This document shows, piece after piece, positions 27,884 to 37,480 of a stretch of DNA of 64,000 nt (its first letter is position 1; every line of letters begins with the position of its first letter). The stretch covers positions 372,001-436,000 of the forward strand of contig NZ_QDDR01000001.1 in the NCBI RefSeq assembly GCF_003075525.1, in the 5' to 3' direction. Under the pieces are notes generated by a model. That model did not search any database and was not told the DNA's origin. It saw only the letters and a program-made list of their open reading frames with translations. The translations under genes were made by a program, and so were the position numbers. This stretch comes from Pararhodobacter aggregans (GTDB taxonomy: Bacteria; Pseudomonadota; Alphaproteobacteria; Rhodobacterales; Rhodobacteraceae).

Positions 27884-28353
27884 TCCGGCCCGCCCGCCAC
27901 GGCGATGCGCCGGTCATCGCCGCTTTCTGGAACCCGATCATCCGCGACACCGCCGTCACCTTCTCGCCGCTCGAAAAGACGGTGGAGGAGATCGCCGCGA
28001 TGATCGCCACAAGGCCGGCCTTTCTGGTCATCGACCGGGGGCAGGGGGCCGAGGGCTTTGCCACCTACGCCCAGTTCCGCAGCGGCCCCGGCTATGCCTT
28101 CGCACAGGAACACACGGTGATTCTGGCGCCCTCGTCCCGGGGGCGAGGGGCGGGCCGCGCGTTGATGACGGCGCTGGAGGACCACGCCCGCAGTCAGGGC
28201 CACCATGCGATGATTGGTGGGGTCTCGGGCTCGAACCCCGATGGCATCGCCTTTCATGCCCGAATCGGCTATGCCGAAGTCGCAAGGATGCCCCAGGTTG
28301 GCTGGAAACTGGGCGCATGGCACGATCTTGTGTTCATGCAGAAATTGTTGTGA
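27880..28353 (+). CDS. GNAT N-acetyltransferase (phosphinothricin-acetyltransferase-like)
   Basis: 157 residues. The acetyl-CoA-binding motif A is visible as HTVILAPSSRGRGAGRALMTALEDHA (about 80-105, written here in outline: VxLxPxxRGxGxGxxLM), followed by GVSGSNPDGIAFHARIG, typical of the Pat/MddA group that acetylates phosphinothricin, methionine sulfoximine or amino acids. ATGA overlap with the VOC gene decides the start; longer in-frame options would run deep into that gene. Substrate not known. Confidence 0.82.
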   Translation: MIRPARHGDAPVIAAFWNPIIRDTAVTFSPLEKTVEEIAAMIATRPAFLVIDRGQGAEGFATYAQFRSGPGYAFAQEHTVILAPSSRGRGAGRALMTALEDHARSQGHHAMIGGVSGSNPDGIAFHARIGYAEVARMPQVGWKLGAWHDLVFMQKLL

Positions 28354-28384
28354 ACGTCGCATGTTCAAGCGCCCTGAGCGGCGC

Positions 28385-28390
28385 TAGAAT
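28385..28390 (+). promoter_or_regulatory. -10 box of a probably leaderless DjlA-like gene
   Basis: TAGAAT (28385-28390) is followed by six bases and then the ATG at 28397, so transcription would start at the A of the start codon. There is no SD sequence. The -35 match is poor (a GTTCA region near 28362-28367). Confidence 0.35.
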
Positions 28391-28396
28391 GCGGCC

Positions 28397-29080
28397 ATGT
28401 CCCTTTGGTCCCGGATCACTGACGCCATCGAGGCGCTGCGTACAGGTGAGCCGCTCAGCGCGGTGTTCGACCGGCTGCGCGTGCGCCCGGAACGCACCGT
28501 CGCCTTCACCATCGGCGTGATCGCGCTGGGGGCCAAGCTGGCCAAGGCCGACGGCACCGTCACCCGCGACGAGGTGGCGATGTTCCGCGAGGTCTTCACC
28601 ATCCCCAAGGAAGACGAGGCGAGCGCGGCGCGGGTCTTCAATCTGGCCCGGCAGGACGTGGCGGGCTACGATTCCTATGCGCGCAAGATCGCCGGTCTGT
28701 TTCCGCCCAATGATCCGGTGCTGCGCGACCTGATCGAGGGGCTGTTCCACGTCGCCGTGGCGGATGGCGATTTTCACCCGGCCGAGGAGGCCTTCCTGCG
28801 CGAGGTGTCGGGCATCTTCGGGCTGGGGGACGCCTGTTACCGGGCGATCTATGCCCGCAATGTCCCGGGTGCGGCGCCCGATCCCTATGAACTGCTGGAA
28901 CTGCCGCATGATGCCTCGCTCGATCAGGCGCGGGCGGCGTTCCGGCGCATGGTGCGGGAATCGCATCCCGATGCCCTGCGCGCCCGCGGCGTCCCGGACG
29001 AGGCCGTGCGGCTGGCCGAGGATCGGCTCAAGGCGCTCAATTCCGCGTGGGAAGAGGTCCAGCAGCGCCACGCGGCTTAA
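28397..29080 (+). CDS. DjlA-like co-chaperone (TerB and J domains)
   Basis: 227 residues: a TerB-like helical domain (about 35-145, with two similar acidic motifs LAKADGTVTRDE and VAVADGDFHPAEE) and a C-terminal J domain (about 160-225) whose HPD motif is in RESHPDALR. Unlike E. coli DjlA there is no N-terminal membrane helix, so it is cytoplasmic. J domains stimulate the ATPase of DnaK; the client is unknown. Widely found in alphaproteobacteria as DjlA family. Possible leaderless start. Confidence 0.87.
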   Translation: MSLWSRITDAIEALRTGEPLSAVFDRLRVRPERTVAFTIGVIALGAKLAKADGTVTRDEVAMFREVFTIPKEDEASAARVFNLARQDVAGYDSYARKIAGLFPPNDPVLRDLIEGLFHVAVADGDFHPAEEAFLREVSGIFGLGDACYRAIYARNVPGAAPDPYELLELPHDASLDQARAAFRRMVRESHPDALRARGVPDEAVRLAEDRLKALNSAWEEVQQRHAA

Positions 29081-29135
29081 GACCGCGTTTCGGCTGTGCT
29101 AGGGTCGCCCCGGTTCAACCCGGACAGGAGCGCGC

Positions 29136-29627
29136 GTGTCCCTGATCTTTATCGGCCTTGGTGCCCTGCTGCTGCTGGCGCTGCTCAAGCGGTCGTTCCG
29201 GCTGATGATGGGGCTGGGCGGCGGGATGATCGCGGCGGCGCTGGGCCTGCAGGGCGGCGGGGAACCCGCCACCGCGCCGCGCCGCTCGCCCACGGCCGAG
29301 GCCCGCCCCTGGCAGAATGCGCCCGGCACCGAGCGGCTCTGGGTCACGACCGACCGGCTGCACCGGCGGACCTGCCCCTCGACCGATTGCGGCAGCCTTG
29401 GCTGGCTGGCGCTGGGCGAGGGGGTCACGGTGCGCGAGATCCAGAACGGCTGGGCGCGGATCAGCGAACCCTATGACGCGGCCTGCCGGGGCGGCGCCAG
29501 CGGCATGGTCGAGACGGGCAATGCCGCCTGCGCGCCGGGCAACGGGATCGAGGGTGGGCGGGTCGCGGAATGGGTCTCGGCCTCGTTCCTGTCCTCGACC
29601 CGGCCGCCCGACGCGCCCCGCCGCTGA
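29136..29627 (+). CDS. SH3-domain protein with N-terminal membrane segment
   Basis: 163 residues from a GTG start at 29136 (GGACAGGAG upstream). Residues 1-40 hold one or two hydrophobic segments; after a Pro/Ala-rich linker comes a bacterial SH3-like domain (about 68-110) with LWVTTDRLHRRTCPSTDCGSLGW in outline, that is, LHxRxxPSxxCxxLGWL. Two cysteine pairs could form disulfides if it is periplasmic. Bacterial SH3 domains often bind cell-wall peptides. No partner gene gives a more exact role. Confidence 0.75.
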   Translation: MSLIFIGLGALLLLALLKRSFRLMMGLGGGMIAAALGLQGGGEPATAPRRSPTAEARPWQNAPGTERLWVTTDRLHRRTCPSTDCGSLGWLALGEGVTVREIQNGWARISEPYDAACRGGASGMVETGNAACAPGNGIEGGRVAEWVSASFLSSTRPPDAPRR

Positions 29628-29710
29628 GGGCGCGGCCCTCGTCAAAACCCGCTCGGGCGCTATCTTGGCCATATTGGTAACCGCCCGCCCCCGACTCAGG
29701 AGCCCCGGCC

Positions 29711-30013
29711 ATGCGTCTTGTCCCCGTTCTTGCCCTGACCCTGACCCTCGCCGCGCCGGTTCAGGCGCAGGAGGAACCGCCGCCCGGCAGCTCGCTGCAG
29801 GGCATGCTTGACGACATGATGGGGGCGGTGAACCCCTGGCTGGCCGATCTGGTCGAGATGCTGGGCGACCTGACCGGCTGGCACGCGCCGGAATTCCTGC
29901 CCAATGGCGATATCCTGATCCGCCGCCGCCAGCCGGACGAACCGGGCGGGACCGCGCCCGAGCCTCAGGACGAGGACGCGCCCTTGGCCCCGGGCGAGAG
30001 CCTGGAATTGTGA
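29711..30013 (+). CDS. Small exported protein of unknown function
   Basis: 100 residues. Signal peptide at 1-19 (MRLVPVLALTLTLAAPVQA), then a short helical region (GMLDDMMGAVNPWLADLVEMLGDLT region, positions 31-56), the conserved-looking PEFLPNGDILIRRR (60-73) and an acidic Pro-rich tail. Similar small exported proteins with a P-x-x-LPNGDI-x-x-RR motif occur across Rhodobacterales; function unknown. AGGAG is upstream of the ATG. Its last 49 bases overlap the end of the Ppx gene on the other strand. Confidence 0.75.
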   Translation: MRLVPVLALTLTLAAPVQAQEEPPPGSSLQGMLDDMMGAVNPWLADLVEMLGDLTGWHAPEFLPNGDILIRRRQPDEPGGTAPEPQDEDAPLAPGESLEL

Positions 30014-31581
30014 TGCCGCCCGACCCGCTGGATGGTGGTCACGCCCAGCGTCTTGGCCAGCGCGGCAAAGCGTGAGGCCGCGACCTCGCCGAACAGATCC
30101 TTGCGTTCGGGCTGCAGGATCAGCTCCAGCACCTTTTTCTTGGGGAAATAGCGCAGCTCGCCCGCCTCGTCCGGTCCGGCCAGCGAGAACATGGCGCCAA
30201 AGCGCATGGCCCGGCCGATCATGATGGCGTGGCGGATCTCTTCCTCGTCCAGCAGCCGCAGCAGCGGTGTCAGGCGGCTGTCGGCGCCGGGCGATTTGTA
30301 GCGGTTCATCAGCGCGAGGCCCAGATAGACCCGCCCCTTGTGGTCGAGCCCGCCCAGATTGGCCCGCGTCGCCGTGTCGAAGCAGCTTTCCGAGCGATAG
30401 TCCGGATGCGCCCGCCAGTTCACGTCATGCAGAAGGCAGGCGGCCTTGACCAGCCGCATCCGCTCGTCGGGGACGTTGCGGTAAAGCGGCATGAGGAAGT
30501 CGAACATCCGCCGCCCGAAACCGGGGATGCGGGCCGAGGAATTCTCCAGATGGCGGCAGGCCTCGATCAGCGGATCGCGGGCGCGCAATTCCTCGGGCAT
30601 CTGTTCGTACAGGATCCCCTCACGAATGCCGTAACTGGAGATATAGATCTCGCGCGGGCGGAACACGGTCAGCATTTGGCGCAGCACGATGGTGGCCAGC
30701 GGCACCAGCACGATCCGCTCGGGCGAAATCCCGGTCTTGTCGCGCAGCTTCTTCAGATCCTGGGTTTCCAGCCAGTCGATGGTCTTGCGGATCGACTTGG
30801 GCGTCATCTCGTATTCGTGCAGCACGGTCAGCGGATAGCCGCGCCGCTCCATGTCGAGCCGGGCCAGCGCCCGCCACGACCCACCCACCAGATAGAGCGC
30901 CTTGTGGTCGGCCCCCACCTCGTCGCGCAGGGCCTTCAGCGTCTCGGTGATATGGGTCCGCAGACCCTTCTTGCCACCCGGCACCTGCTGCAGGCGGAAG
31001 GGGCCCAGGGTCGAACTGACCCGCCGCCCGACCGTGGCATCGCCGATCTCGGCCAGTTCCATGGACGAACCGCCGATGTCGCAGACCAGCCCGCGCGCCC
31101 CGGGCCAGCCCAGCAGCACCCCCTGGGCGGACAGGCGGGCCTCCTCGGTCCCGGGGATGATCAGCATCTCGACCCCGGTCGCGGCCTCGACCTCGGCCTT
31201 GAACTCGGTGCCGTCCTCGGCCTCACGCACGGCGGCGGTGGCGACCATGGTCAGGCTGGTGAGCCGCATGTCGGCCGAGAGGAGCGCAAAGCGCTTGATC
31301 GCGGCCAGCGCCCGGGCGCGGCCCTCGGGATGCAGGCGGTTGGTCTGGGCCAGATCGCGGCCCAGCCCGCAGAGCACCTTCTCGTTGAAGAAATAGGCCG
31401 GCGAGCGGGCGGCACCGTCGAACACCACCATGCGCACCGAGTTGGAGCCGACGTCGATCACGCCCACCCGATCCAGCGCCCGCATCGATTCGTCATCGAA
31501 GAGCGATTGTCCGCCGAAATAGCCACGCACCGGCGGAGGCGATACGGGCGGGGTGGTCATGGTCTCGCTGTCTGCATCCAT
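29965..31581 (-). CDS. ppx: Ppx/GppA phosphatase (exopolyphosphatase)
   Basis: Hydrolyses terminal phosphates of polyphosphate and possibly pppGpp. 538 residues: actin-like fold with phosphate loop VIDVGSNSVRMVV (about 40-52), catalytic Glu in TAAVREAEDGTEF, second loop VCDIGGSSMELAEI, and a C-terminal HD-like domain (about 370-510) containing LLHDVNWRAHPDYR. It lies 70 bases after ppk on the same strand, so the enzymes that make and break polyphosphate are in one operon. The 3' end overlaps an exported-protein gene by 49 bases. The ATG at 31581 has an AGAGACAGG SD. Confidence 0.92.
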   Translation of the reverse strand: MDADSETMTTPPVSPPPVRGYFGGQSLFDDESMRALDRVGVIDVGSNSVRMVVFDGAARSPAYFFNEKVLCGLGRDLAQTNRLHPEGRARALAAIKRFALLSADMRLTSLTMVATAAVREAEDGTEFKAEVEAATGVEMLIIPGTEEARLSAQGVLLGWPGARGLVCDIGGSSMELAEIGDATVGRRVSSTLGPFRLQQVPGGKKGLRTHITETLKALRDEVGADHKALYLVGGSWRALARLDMERRGYPLTVLHEYEMTPKSIRKTIDWLETQDLKKLRDKTGISPERIVLVPLATIVLRQMLTVFRPREIYISSYGIREGILYEQMPEELRARDPLIEACRHLENSSARIPGFGRRMFDFLMPLYRNVPDERMRLVKAACLLHDVNWRAHPDYRSESCFDTATRANLGGLDHKGRVYLGLALMNRYKSPGADSRLTPLLRLLDEEEIRHAIMIGRAMRFGAMFSLAGPDEAGELRYFPKKKVLELILQPERKDLFGEVAASRFAALAKTLGVTTIQRVGRHHNSRLSPGAKGASSS

Positions 31582-31651
31582 GGCCTGTCTCTTTCGTCAT
31601 TGGCAGCAGGGTCATCTAGTCAGTGCCGCGGCGCGGCGTCAACCGCGGCTG

Positions 31652-33835
31652 TCAGTCGGGGGTATGCGCCAGCTCGGGCACATCCCGCGCCCCGGCCGAT
31701 CCACGACCCGAGAGCGAGGGGTTCTCCATGAAGAACCGATGGCACGAGAACATCGGCCGGTCGGGATCGCCGCTCTGCGGGTCGCGCAGGTATCGGCCGT
31801 TGCCGTCCAGCACCCAGCTTTGCGCCTCGTCATAGAGGTTGGCGGCCATGATCTGGCTGACGATCTGCGCCTTGACGGTCTTGTTCTTGATCTCGACCAG
31901 GGTTTCCACCCGCCGCAGCAGGTTGCGCCCCATCCAGTCGGCCGAGGACATGAAGACCCGCGCCTGATCGGAGGGCAGGCCGAAGCCCGAGCCGAAACAG
32001 ACGATCCGAGAATGTTCCAGGAACCGGCCGACGATGGACTTGACGCGGATATTCTCGGAAAAGCCCTTGATGCCGGGCCTGAGCCCGCAGATCCCGCGTA
32101 CCACGAGGCTGATCTGCACCCCCGCCTGACCGGCGGCATAGAGCGCGTCGATCACGTCCTCGTCGACCACGGAATTCATCTTGGCCCAGATCTGCGCCGG
32201 GCGTCCGGCGCGGGCATGATCGGCCTCGCGCGCGATCAGTTCCAGCAGGCGGCTTTTCAGCGACAGGGGCGAGATGGCGAGGTTTTCCAGCATCTCGGGC
32301 TCGGCATAGCCCGACAGGAAGTTGAAGACCCGCGCCGCATCGCGCCCGATGGGGGCGTTGCAGGTGAAAAGGCTGAGGTCGGTATAGATCCGCGCGGTGA
32401 TCGGGTGGTAATTGCCGGTGCCCCAATGGGTATAGGTGACCAGCTTGTCCCCCTCGCGCCGCACCACGGCCGAGATCTTGGCATGCGTCTTGTACTGGAT
32501 GAAACCATAGACGACATGCGCGCCCGCGCGTTCCAGACGGCGCGACTGGCGGATGTTGGCGGCCTCGTCGAAACGGGCTTTCAGTTCCACAAAGGCGGTG
32601 ACGGATTTGCCCGCCTCGGCCGCCTCGCAGAGCGCGTCGACGATCGGGCTGTCGCGGCTGGTGCGGTAGAGCGTCTGCTTGATGGCCAGGACGTTGGGGT
32701 CGGAGGCCGCCTGCGTCAGGAAGCGGACCACCATGTCGAAGGTCTCATAGGGGTGGTGCAGCAGCATGTCCTTCTGGCGGATCGCCGCGAACATGTCGCC
32801 CTCGTGGTCCTGCACCCGCTCGGGCACCCGGGGGCTGAAGGGCGGCCATTGCAGGTCGCGCCGCCCGTCCACCACCAGTTCCTTGAGGTCGGCCATGCCC
32901 AGGAGGCCGTCCAGTTCGATCACCTCGTCCGAGTTGACCTCCAGCTCCTGCATGACCAGCGCCTTGAGCGTGGGCTCGGCCCCGGCGGTCAGCGTCAGGC
33001 GCACCACCTCGCCCCGGCGGCGGCGCTTCAGCGCCACCTCGAATTCGCGGACCAGATCCTCGGCCTCTTCCTCGACCTCCATGTCCGAATCGCGCAGCAC
33101 CCGGAAGGCGCAGGAATTCAGCGCGACATAGCCCGGGAAAAGCGCCTGCAACTGGTCGAGCAGCAGCTCTTCCAGCGGCAGGAAGCGATAGGCGAGCCCC
33201 TCGGCCGGCAGGCGGATGAAGCGGTCGATCTGCTGCGGCACCGGCAGGAGCGCGCTGCGCCTGAGGCCGTCGGCCCGCCGCTCGATGGTCAGGGCCAGAC
33301 AGAAACCGGCGTTGGGGATGAAGGGGAAGGGATGCGCCGGGTCGATGGCCAGCGGCGAGAGCATCGGGAAGACGTTCGACAGGAAATATTCGCCCAGGAA
33401 GGCGCGGTCGGCCTCGGTCAGCGCCTGGCGATCCAGGATCACCATCTTCTCGTTTTCCAGCTCGCTGCGCAGGGCGCGGAACGTCTCCTGCTGGGTCAGC
33501 ATGAGGCGGCGGGCGTCCTCGTTTATCAGCGTCAGCTGCTCATAGGCGGTCATCCCGTCCAGCGAGGGCGTGATGTTGCCCGAGCGGTACAGCTCGCGCA
33601 GGCCGGCCACACGGACGGTATAGAACTCGTCCAGGTTGGTGGCCGAGATCGACAGGAACCGCACCCGTTCGAGCAGCGGCACGCGGGGGTTCGAGGCCTC
33701 GTCCAGGACCCGCCAGTTGAAGGCGATCCAGGACAATTCGCGGTTGAAGAAACGCCCCGGCGCCGACGGATCGAAACCTTCGGGCGGATCGATGGGCGCG
33801 GGGAACGGGCCATGGAGGAAATCGGCGGTGCTCAT
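31652..33835 (-). CDS. ppk: Polyphosphate kinase 1
   Basis: Reversible synthesis of polyphosphate from ATP, membrane-associated. 727 residues, close to the usual size. Order: N-terminal domain (FFNRELSWIAFNWRVLDEA), head domain, and the two catalytic domains with SPLAIDPAHPFPF, VFPMLSP, the histidine motif YTHWGTGNYHP (phosphohistidine candidate), then EHSRI and SSADWMGRNL. Located between hdaA and ppx on the minus strand, 43 bases after hdaA. No own promoter is clear, although TAACGA lies 6 bases before the ATG. Confidence 0.95.
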   Translation of the reverse strand: MSTADFLHGPFPAPIDPPEGFDPSAPGRFFNRELSWIAFNWRVLDEASNPRVPLLERVRFLSISATNLDEFYTVRVAGLRELYRSGNITPSLDGMTAYEQLTLINEDARRLMLTQQETFRALRSELENEKMVILDRQALTEADRAFLGEYFLSNVFPMLSPLAIDPAHPFPFIPNAGFCLALTIERRADGLRRSALLPVPQQIDRFIRLPAEGLAYRFLPLEELLLDQLQALFPGYVALNSCAFRVLRDSDMEVEEEAEDLVREFEVALKRRRRGEVVRLTLTAGAEPTLKALVMQELEVNSDEVIELDGLLGMADLKELVVDGRRDLQWPPFSPRVPERVQDHEGDMFAAIRQKDMLLHHPYETFDMVVRFLTQAASDPNVLAIKQTLYRTSRDSPIVDALCEAAEAGKSVTAFVELKARFDEAANIRQSRRLERAGAHVVYGFIQYKTHAKISAVVRREGDKLVTYTHWGTGNYHPITARIYTDLSLFTCNAPIGRDAARVFNFLSGYAEPEMLENLAISPLSLKSRLLELIAREADHARAGRPAQIWAKMNSVVDEDVIDALYAAGQAGVQISLVVRGICGLRPGIKGFSENIRVKSIVGRFLEHSRIVCFGSGFGLPSDQARVFMSSADWMGRNLLRRVETLVEIKNKTVKAQIVSQIMAANLYDEAQSWVLDGNGRYLRDPQSGDPDRPMFSCHRFFMENPSLSGRGSAGARDVPELAHTPD

Positions 33836-33878
33836 GAGCGTTCGTTAGCCCGCAATTGCGACACTTGGGTGACGGTCT

Positions 33879-34595
33879 TCATGATGCGGCTGAGTCCCCG
33901 TCCTTGTCGAGATCTTCGGCCAGAACCTCGCTCGCCAGCCGCACGGTGACGGGGCGCTTGAGCTGCAGCGCGCGGCGGTCGATCCGGGCGACCAGCGCGC
34001 CTGCCGCGGCCAGCGAACGCTCCATCCGGGGCAGCAGGAAGTCGATCAGGCCGGGGTCGACCTGCAATTGCCGGTCGGTGAACAGCTTGACCAGCACCGC
34101 GGCCAGCAGCGCCTCGTCGGGTTCGGCCAGTGCCGGATGCGCGGCGGCCGACAGGCGCGAATAGAGGTCGGGCAGGGCCAGGCCCCAGTCTCGGGCAGGG
34201 ACGGGGGCGGTGAGCAGCAGCTCGCCCCGTCCGCGAAGATGGTTGATGAGATGAAAGAGCGCCTCTTCGCCGCCGGTCCCGGCCAGCGTCGCGGCGTCGT
34301 CGATCACCACCTTGAGGGGGGCGCCGGGCGCCAGCAGGGCGGGCAGGTCGGCGCGGAAGTGCTGGACCGGCTGCCAATGGGCGCCGACCCGCCGGGCCCA
34401 GACATGCGCCAGATGCGTCTTGCCCGAGCCGGTCGGCCCCACCAGCACCGAAAGCCCCGCAGGCAGGCCGCGCGGATCGTCGAGCGCCGCCACCGCCTGC
34501 GCGTTGGACGGCGCTTCGAGGAAATCCTCGCGCCCCATGGCCGCGTCGCTGGGCAGGGCCAGCGGCAATTGTTCAGGGAATTTCCGGTCCGTCAT
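33879..34595 (-). CDS. hdaA: HdaA, DnaA-inactivating AAA+ protein
   Basis: DnaA-like protein that with the sliding clamp stimulates ATP hydrolysis on DnaA to prevent over-initiation. 238 residues from ATG 34595. N-terminal clamp-binding motif QLPLALP (residues 9-15), then one AAA+ domain: Walker A VGPTGSGKTHLAH (about 60), Walker B VVIDDA, and sensor region. It lacks the DnaA DNA-binding domain IV, as HdaA does. The start overlaps the end of the PerM gene by 23 bases, and ppk follows, so replication control and polyphosphate genes are cotranscribed. Confidence 0.9.
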   Translation of the reverse strand: MTDRKFPEQLPLALPSDAAMGREDFLEAPSNAQAVAALDDPRGLPAGLSVLVGPTGSGKTHLAHVWARRVGAHWQPVQHFRADLPALLAPGAPLKVVIDDAATLAGTGGEEALFHLINHLRGRGELLLTAPVPARDWGLALPDLYSRLSAAAHPALAEPDEALLAAVLVKLFTDRQLQVDPGLIDFLLPRMERSLAAAGALVARIDRRALQLKRPVTVRLASEVLAEDLDKDGDSAAS

Positions 34596-35709
34596 CACCG
34601 TCTCCGGCCACCCGGGGCGGCGTGTCGCGCAGGACCCACGAGCGCGGCGCGCCGTCGCTGTTGGTCCCGGCATAGAGCGCGCTTTCGCGGTAGACCCCGG
34701 CGAAATGGCGGGCGATCACGCCGATCGCCGCCGCCACCGGCACCGCCACCAGCATGCCGACGAAGCCGAAGGCCGCGCCGAAGACGCTGAGCGCGAAGAT
34801 CAGCCAGACCGGGTGCAGGCCGACCGAGCGGCCCACCAGCTTGGGCGTGAGCACATTGCCCTCGATGGCCTGCCCGGCGACGAAGACCGCCGCGACCAGC
34901 CCCAGCTGCACCCAGTCGCCCCAGAATTGCACCAGCCCCAGCCCCAGCGCCAGCATGCCGCCGATCACCGCCCCGACATAGGGAATGAAGGTGATGAGCC
35001 CGGTGATCGCCCCGATCACCAGCCCGAATTGCAGCCCGACCAGCATGAGACCGGCGGCATAATAGACGCCCATCAGCAGGCAGACCGTGCCCATGCCGCG
35101 CACGAAGGCGGCCACGGTGCGGTCGATCTCGGCCGCGACGCGGCGGATGGTGGGGGCGTGGTCGCGCGGCAGCATGTCGTCGATCCGGGCGATCATGCGG
35201 TCCCAGTCGAGCAGCAGGTAAAAGGCCACCACCGGCACCACGACGATCAACAGCACGACGTTGAGGACCGACCAGGCCGATCCCAGCACCGCGTTGACCA
35301 GCTCGCCGCTGCGGGACTGGATCGCCTCGCCCATCTGGGCCAGCGACTGGCGCAGCGTCGATTCGGGATCGGCGATCGAGGGCAGGCGTTCGGTGGCCAG
35401 CGTATAGGCCCGGTCGACAAGGCTGGGGATCGCCTCGCGCAGGGCCTGGAACTGCTCGACCAGCAGCGGCACGACCAGCAGGATCGCCAGCACGAAGACC
35501 AGCAGCACGATCAGCGAGATCAGCACCGTCGCCAGCGTCCGGCTGGCTCCCAGCCGCTCCAGCCGGTCGGCCAGCGGGTCGAGGAAATAGGCCAGCGCCG
35601 CGCCCAGCACGAAGGGCAGGATCACGTCGCCCAGCCGCCACAGCGCCAGAATCAGCAGGGCGGCCAGAACCCCCCAGATCTGCAACTGGCGCTTGACGCT
35701 GAGCGCCAT
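34573..35709 (-). CDS. AI-2E/PerM-family membrane protein
   Basis: 378 residues, about seven or eight membrane helices with a soluble loop (about 130-215) between early helices, the pattern of the AI-2E exporter (PerM/YdiK/TqsA) family. Conserved pieces: PFVLGAALAYFLDPLADRLER near the N-terminus (positions about 27-47) and GLITFIPYVGAVIGG in the later membrane half. Members export autoinducer-2 or act as Na+/H+ antiporters; the substrate here is unknown. In related genomes the gene commonly precedes hda, as here. It starts 3 bases after the ferredoxin stop. Confidence 0.85.
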   Translation of the reverse strand: MALSVKRQLQIWGVLAALLILALWRLGDVILPFVLGAALAYFLDPLADRLERLGASRTLATVLISLIVLLVFVLAILLVVPLLVEQFQALREAIPSLVDRAYTLATERLPSIADPESTLRQSLAQMGEAIQSRSGELVNAVLGSAWSVLNVVLLIVVVPVVAFYLLLDWDRMIARIDDMLPRDHAPTIRRVAAEIDRTVAAFVRGMGTVCLLMGVYYAAGLMLVGLQFGLVIGAITGLITFIPYVGAVIGGMLALGLGLVQFWGDWVQLGLVAAVFVAGQAIEGNVLTPKLVGRSVGLHPVWLIFALSVFGAAFGFVGMLVAVPVAAAIGVIARHFAGVYRESALYAGTNSDGAPRSWVLRDTPPRVAGDGDDGPEIP

Positions 35710-35712
35710 GGA

Positions 35713-36057
<345 letters not shown>

Positions 36058-36252
36058 TCAGCCCCGACATAAAACACGCCGGGGCGTTTGACCAGAGTTG
36101 CGGAGGCACGGGCCTGCATGGGGTGCGCGCCGCGAAATGGTGCCGCCTGCGCCCCCGGTGCGCCGTTTCTCTGCCCGGAAAATGCCCCGATCCGACGCCA
36201 GATTATCCGCATGTCAGGAAACAATACGCCGAATCGCGCGTTTGGGGTCGTC

Positions 36253-36729
36253 ATGCTTCGCTTCGCTCTTCCGCTTCTGGTCACCCTCGCCCTCGGCGCC
36301 TGTCAGGCCGCCGATCCCGAGGCCACCGTGAGCCGGGCCCAGCCCGCGCCCGAGGCCGGCCGCGCCGCCGTGGTGCCGGCGGGGGCCTGCTGGGCGACCG
36401 ACCGGGTGCCGGCCCTGACCGAGACCCGCTTTGTCGCGGTCGAGGGTCGCAGCGGCCTGCAGCCCGAAGAAACCACGCTGCGCCCGGCCGAGGATCGGCT
36501 GTTCGCCGTGCCCTGCCCGGAACAGCTGGATGGCGAACTCACCGCCTCCTTGCAGCGGGCGCTCAGCGCGCGGGGGCTTTATGCCGGGCCGATCACCGGC
36601 ACGATGGATGCCGAGACGACCGAGGCCGTGCGCCGCTATCAGGCGCCGCAGGGGCTGGACAGCGGCGTGCTGTCGCTCGATGCCGCGCAGCAGATGGGGC
36701 TGATCGCCATTCCGCGCGACCGGCTCTGA
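36253..36729 (+). CDS. Lipoprotein with peptidoglycan-binding-like domain
   Basis: 158 residues from the ATG at 36253, which gives a lipoprotein signal (MLRFALPLLVTLALGAC, lipobox Cys17); an earlier ATG at 36211 would add 14 residues and cannot be excluded. The C-terminal 70 residues resemble a PGBD1-type domain: LQRALSARGLYAGPITG followed by MDAETTEAVRRYQ, as in peptidoglycan-binding modules. It is probably an envelope protein attached to a membrane and touching the cell wall. Converges with ribE with a 15-base gap. Confidence 0.75.
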   Translation: MLRFALPLLVTLALGACQAADPEATVSRAQPAPEAGRAAVVPAGACWATDRVPALTETRFVAVEGRSGLQPEETTLRPAEDRLFAVPCPEQLDGELTASLQRALSARGLYAGPITGTMDAETTEAVRRYQAPQGLDSGVLSLDAAQQMGLIAIPRDRL

Positions 36730-36744
36730 CCCCTCACGGGGCTG

Positions 36745-37356
36745 TCAGAGACCCTTGTCCCAATCCTGCATCCGGGCGACGTAGCGCGCCAGCGTGTCGA
36801 TCTCCAGATTGACCGGATCGCCGATTGCAACATCGCCCCAGGTGGTGACCTGCTGGGTATGCGGGATCAGGTTGACGCCGAATACCGCGCCCTCGACCTC
36901 GTTCACCGTCAGCGAGGTGCCGTTCAGCGCCACCGAGCCCTTGGGGGCGATGAACCGCGCCAGCGCCTCGGGGGCGCGGAACCGCACGCGGGTGCTGTCG
37001 CCCTCGGTGGCGACGCCGATCACCTCGGCCACGCCATCGACGTGACCCGAGACGATATGCCCGCCCAGCTCGTCCCCGACCTTCAGCGCGCGTTCGAGGT
37101 TGAGGCGCTTGCCCGCCGACCAGAGGTTGCGGCCGATCGCCGTCTTGTCGACCGTCTCGGCCGAGATGTCGACGTCGAACCAGTTCTCCGGCATCCGCCC
37201 CAGCGCCACGACCGTCAGGCAGACGCCGTCGCAGGCGATCGAGGCGCCGATCTCGATCCCCTCCACGTCATAGCCCGTGGCGATCCGCGCGCGCAGGTCG
37301 CCGCGCTGCTCGACCGACAGGACCCGGCCGATATCGGTGATGATTCCGGTGAACAT
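36745..37356 (-). CDS. ribE: Riboflavin synthase alpha subunit
   Basis: Makes riboflavin from two molecules of 6,7-dimethyl-8-ribityllumazine. 203 residues from ATG 37356 (GGAGAG upstream; the open frame continues upstream into the capsule gene and is rejected). The N-terminus MFTGII is diagnostic, and the protein has the two tandem lumazine-binding repeats, each with a conserved CDGVCLTVV- or LNGTSLTVN-type segment and a GGHIVSGHVDG motif at the end of the first. No other rib gene is in the window. Confidence 0.95.
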   Translation of the reverse strand: MFTGIITDIGRVLSVEQRGDLRARIATGYDVEGIEIGASIACDGVCLTVVALGRMPENWFDVDISAETVDKTAIGRNLWSAGKRLNLERALKVGDELGGHIVSGHVDGVAEVIGVATEGDSTRVRFRAPEALARFIAPKGSVALNGTSLTVNEVEGAVFGVNLIPHTQQVTTWGDVAIGDPVNLEIDTLARYVARMQDWDKGL

Positions 37357-37480
37357 GCGCGTCTCTCCGTTCCAGGGCCCCGGGCGGGCCAAAATTCGGC
37401 CATCATCGGGGTTTAACACTGGCCTCCTCTCTGGCATCCTTTTCCACAAAGGGGAACACCCCAAGGGCAGAGGCAGGCAC

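Noticed and set aside
29136-29627. SH3 gene as part of the DjlA-like transcript
   Set aside because: A 55-base gap with its own TAGGGT-type -10 and an SD make a separate start equally likely; cannot be decided.
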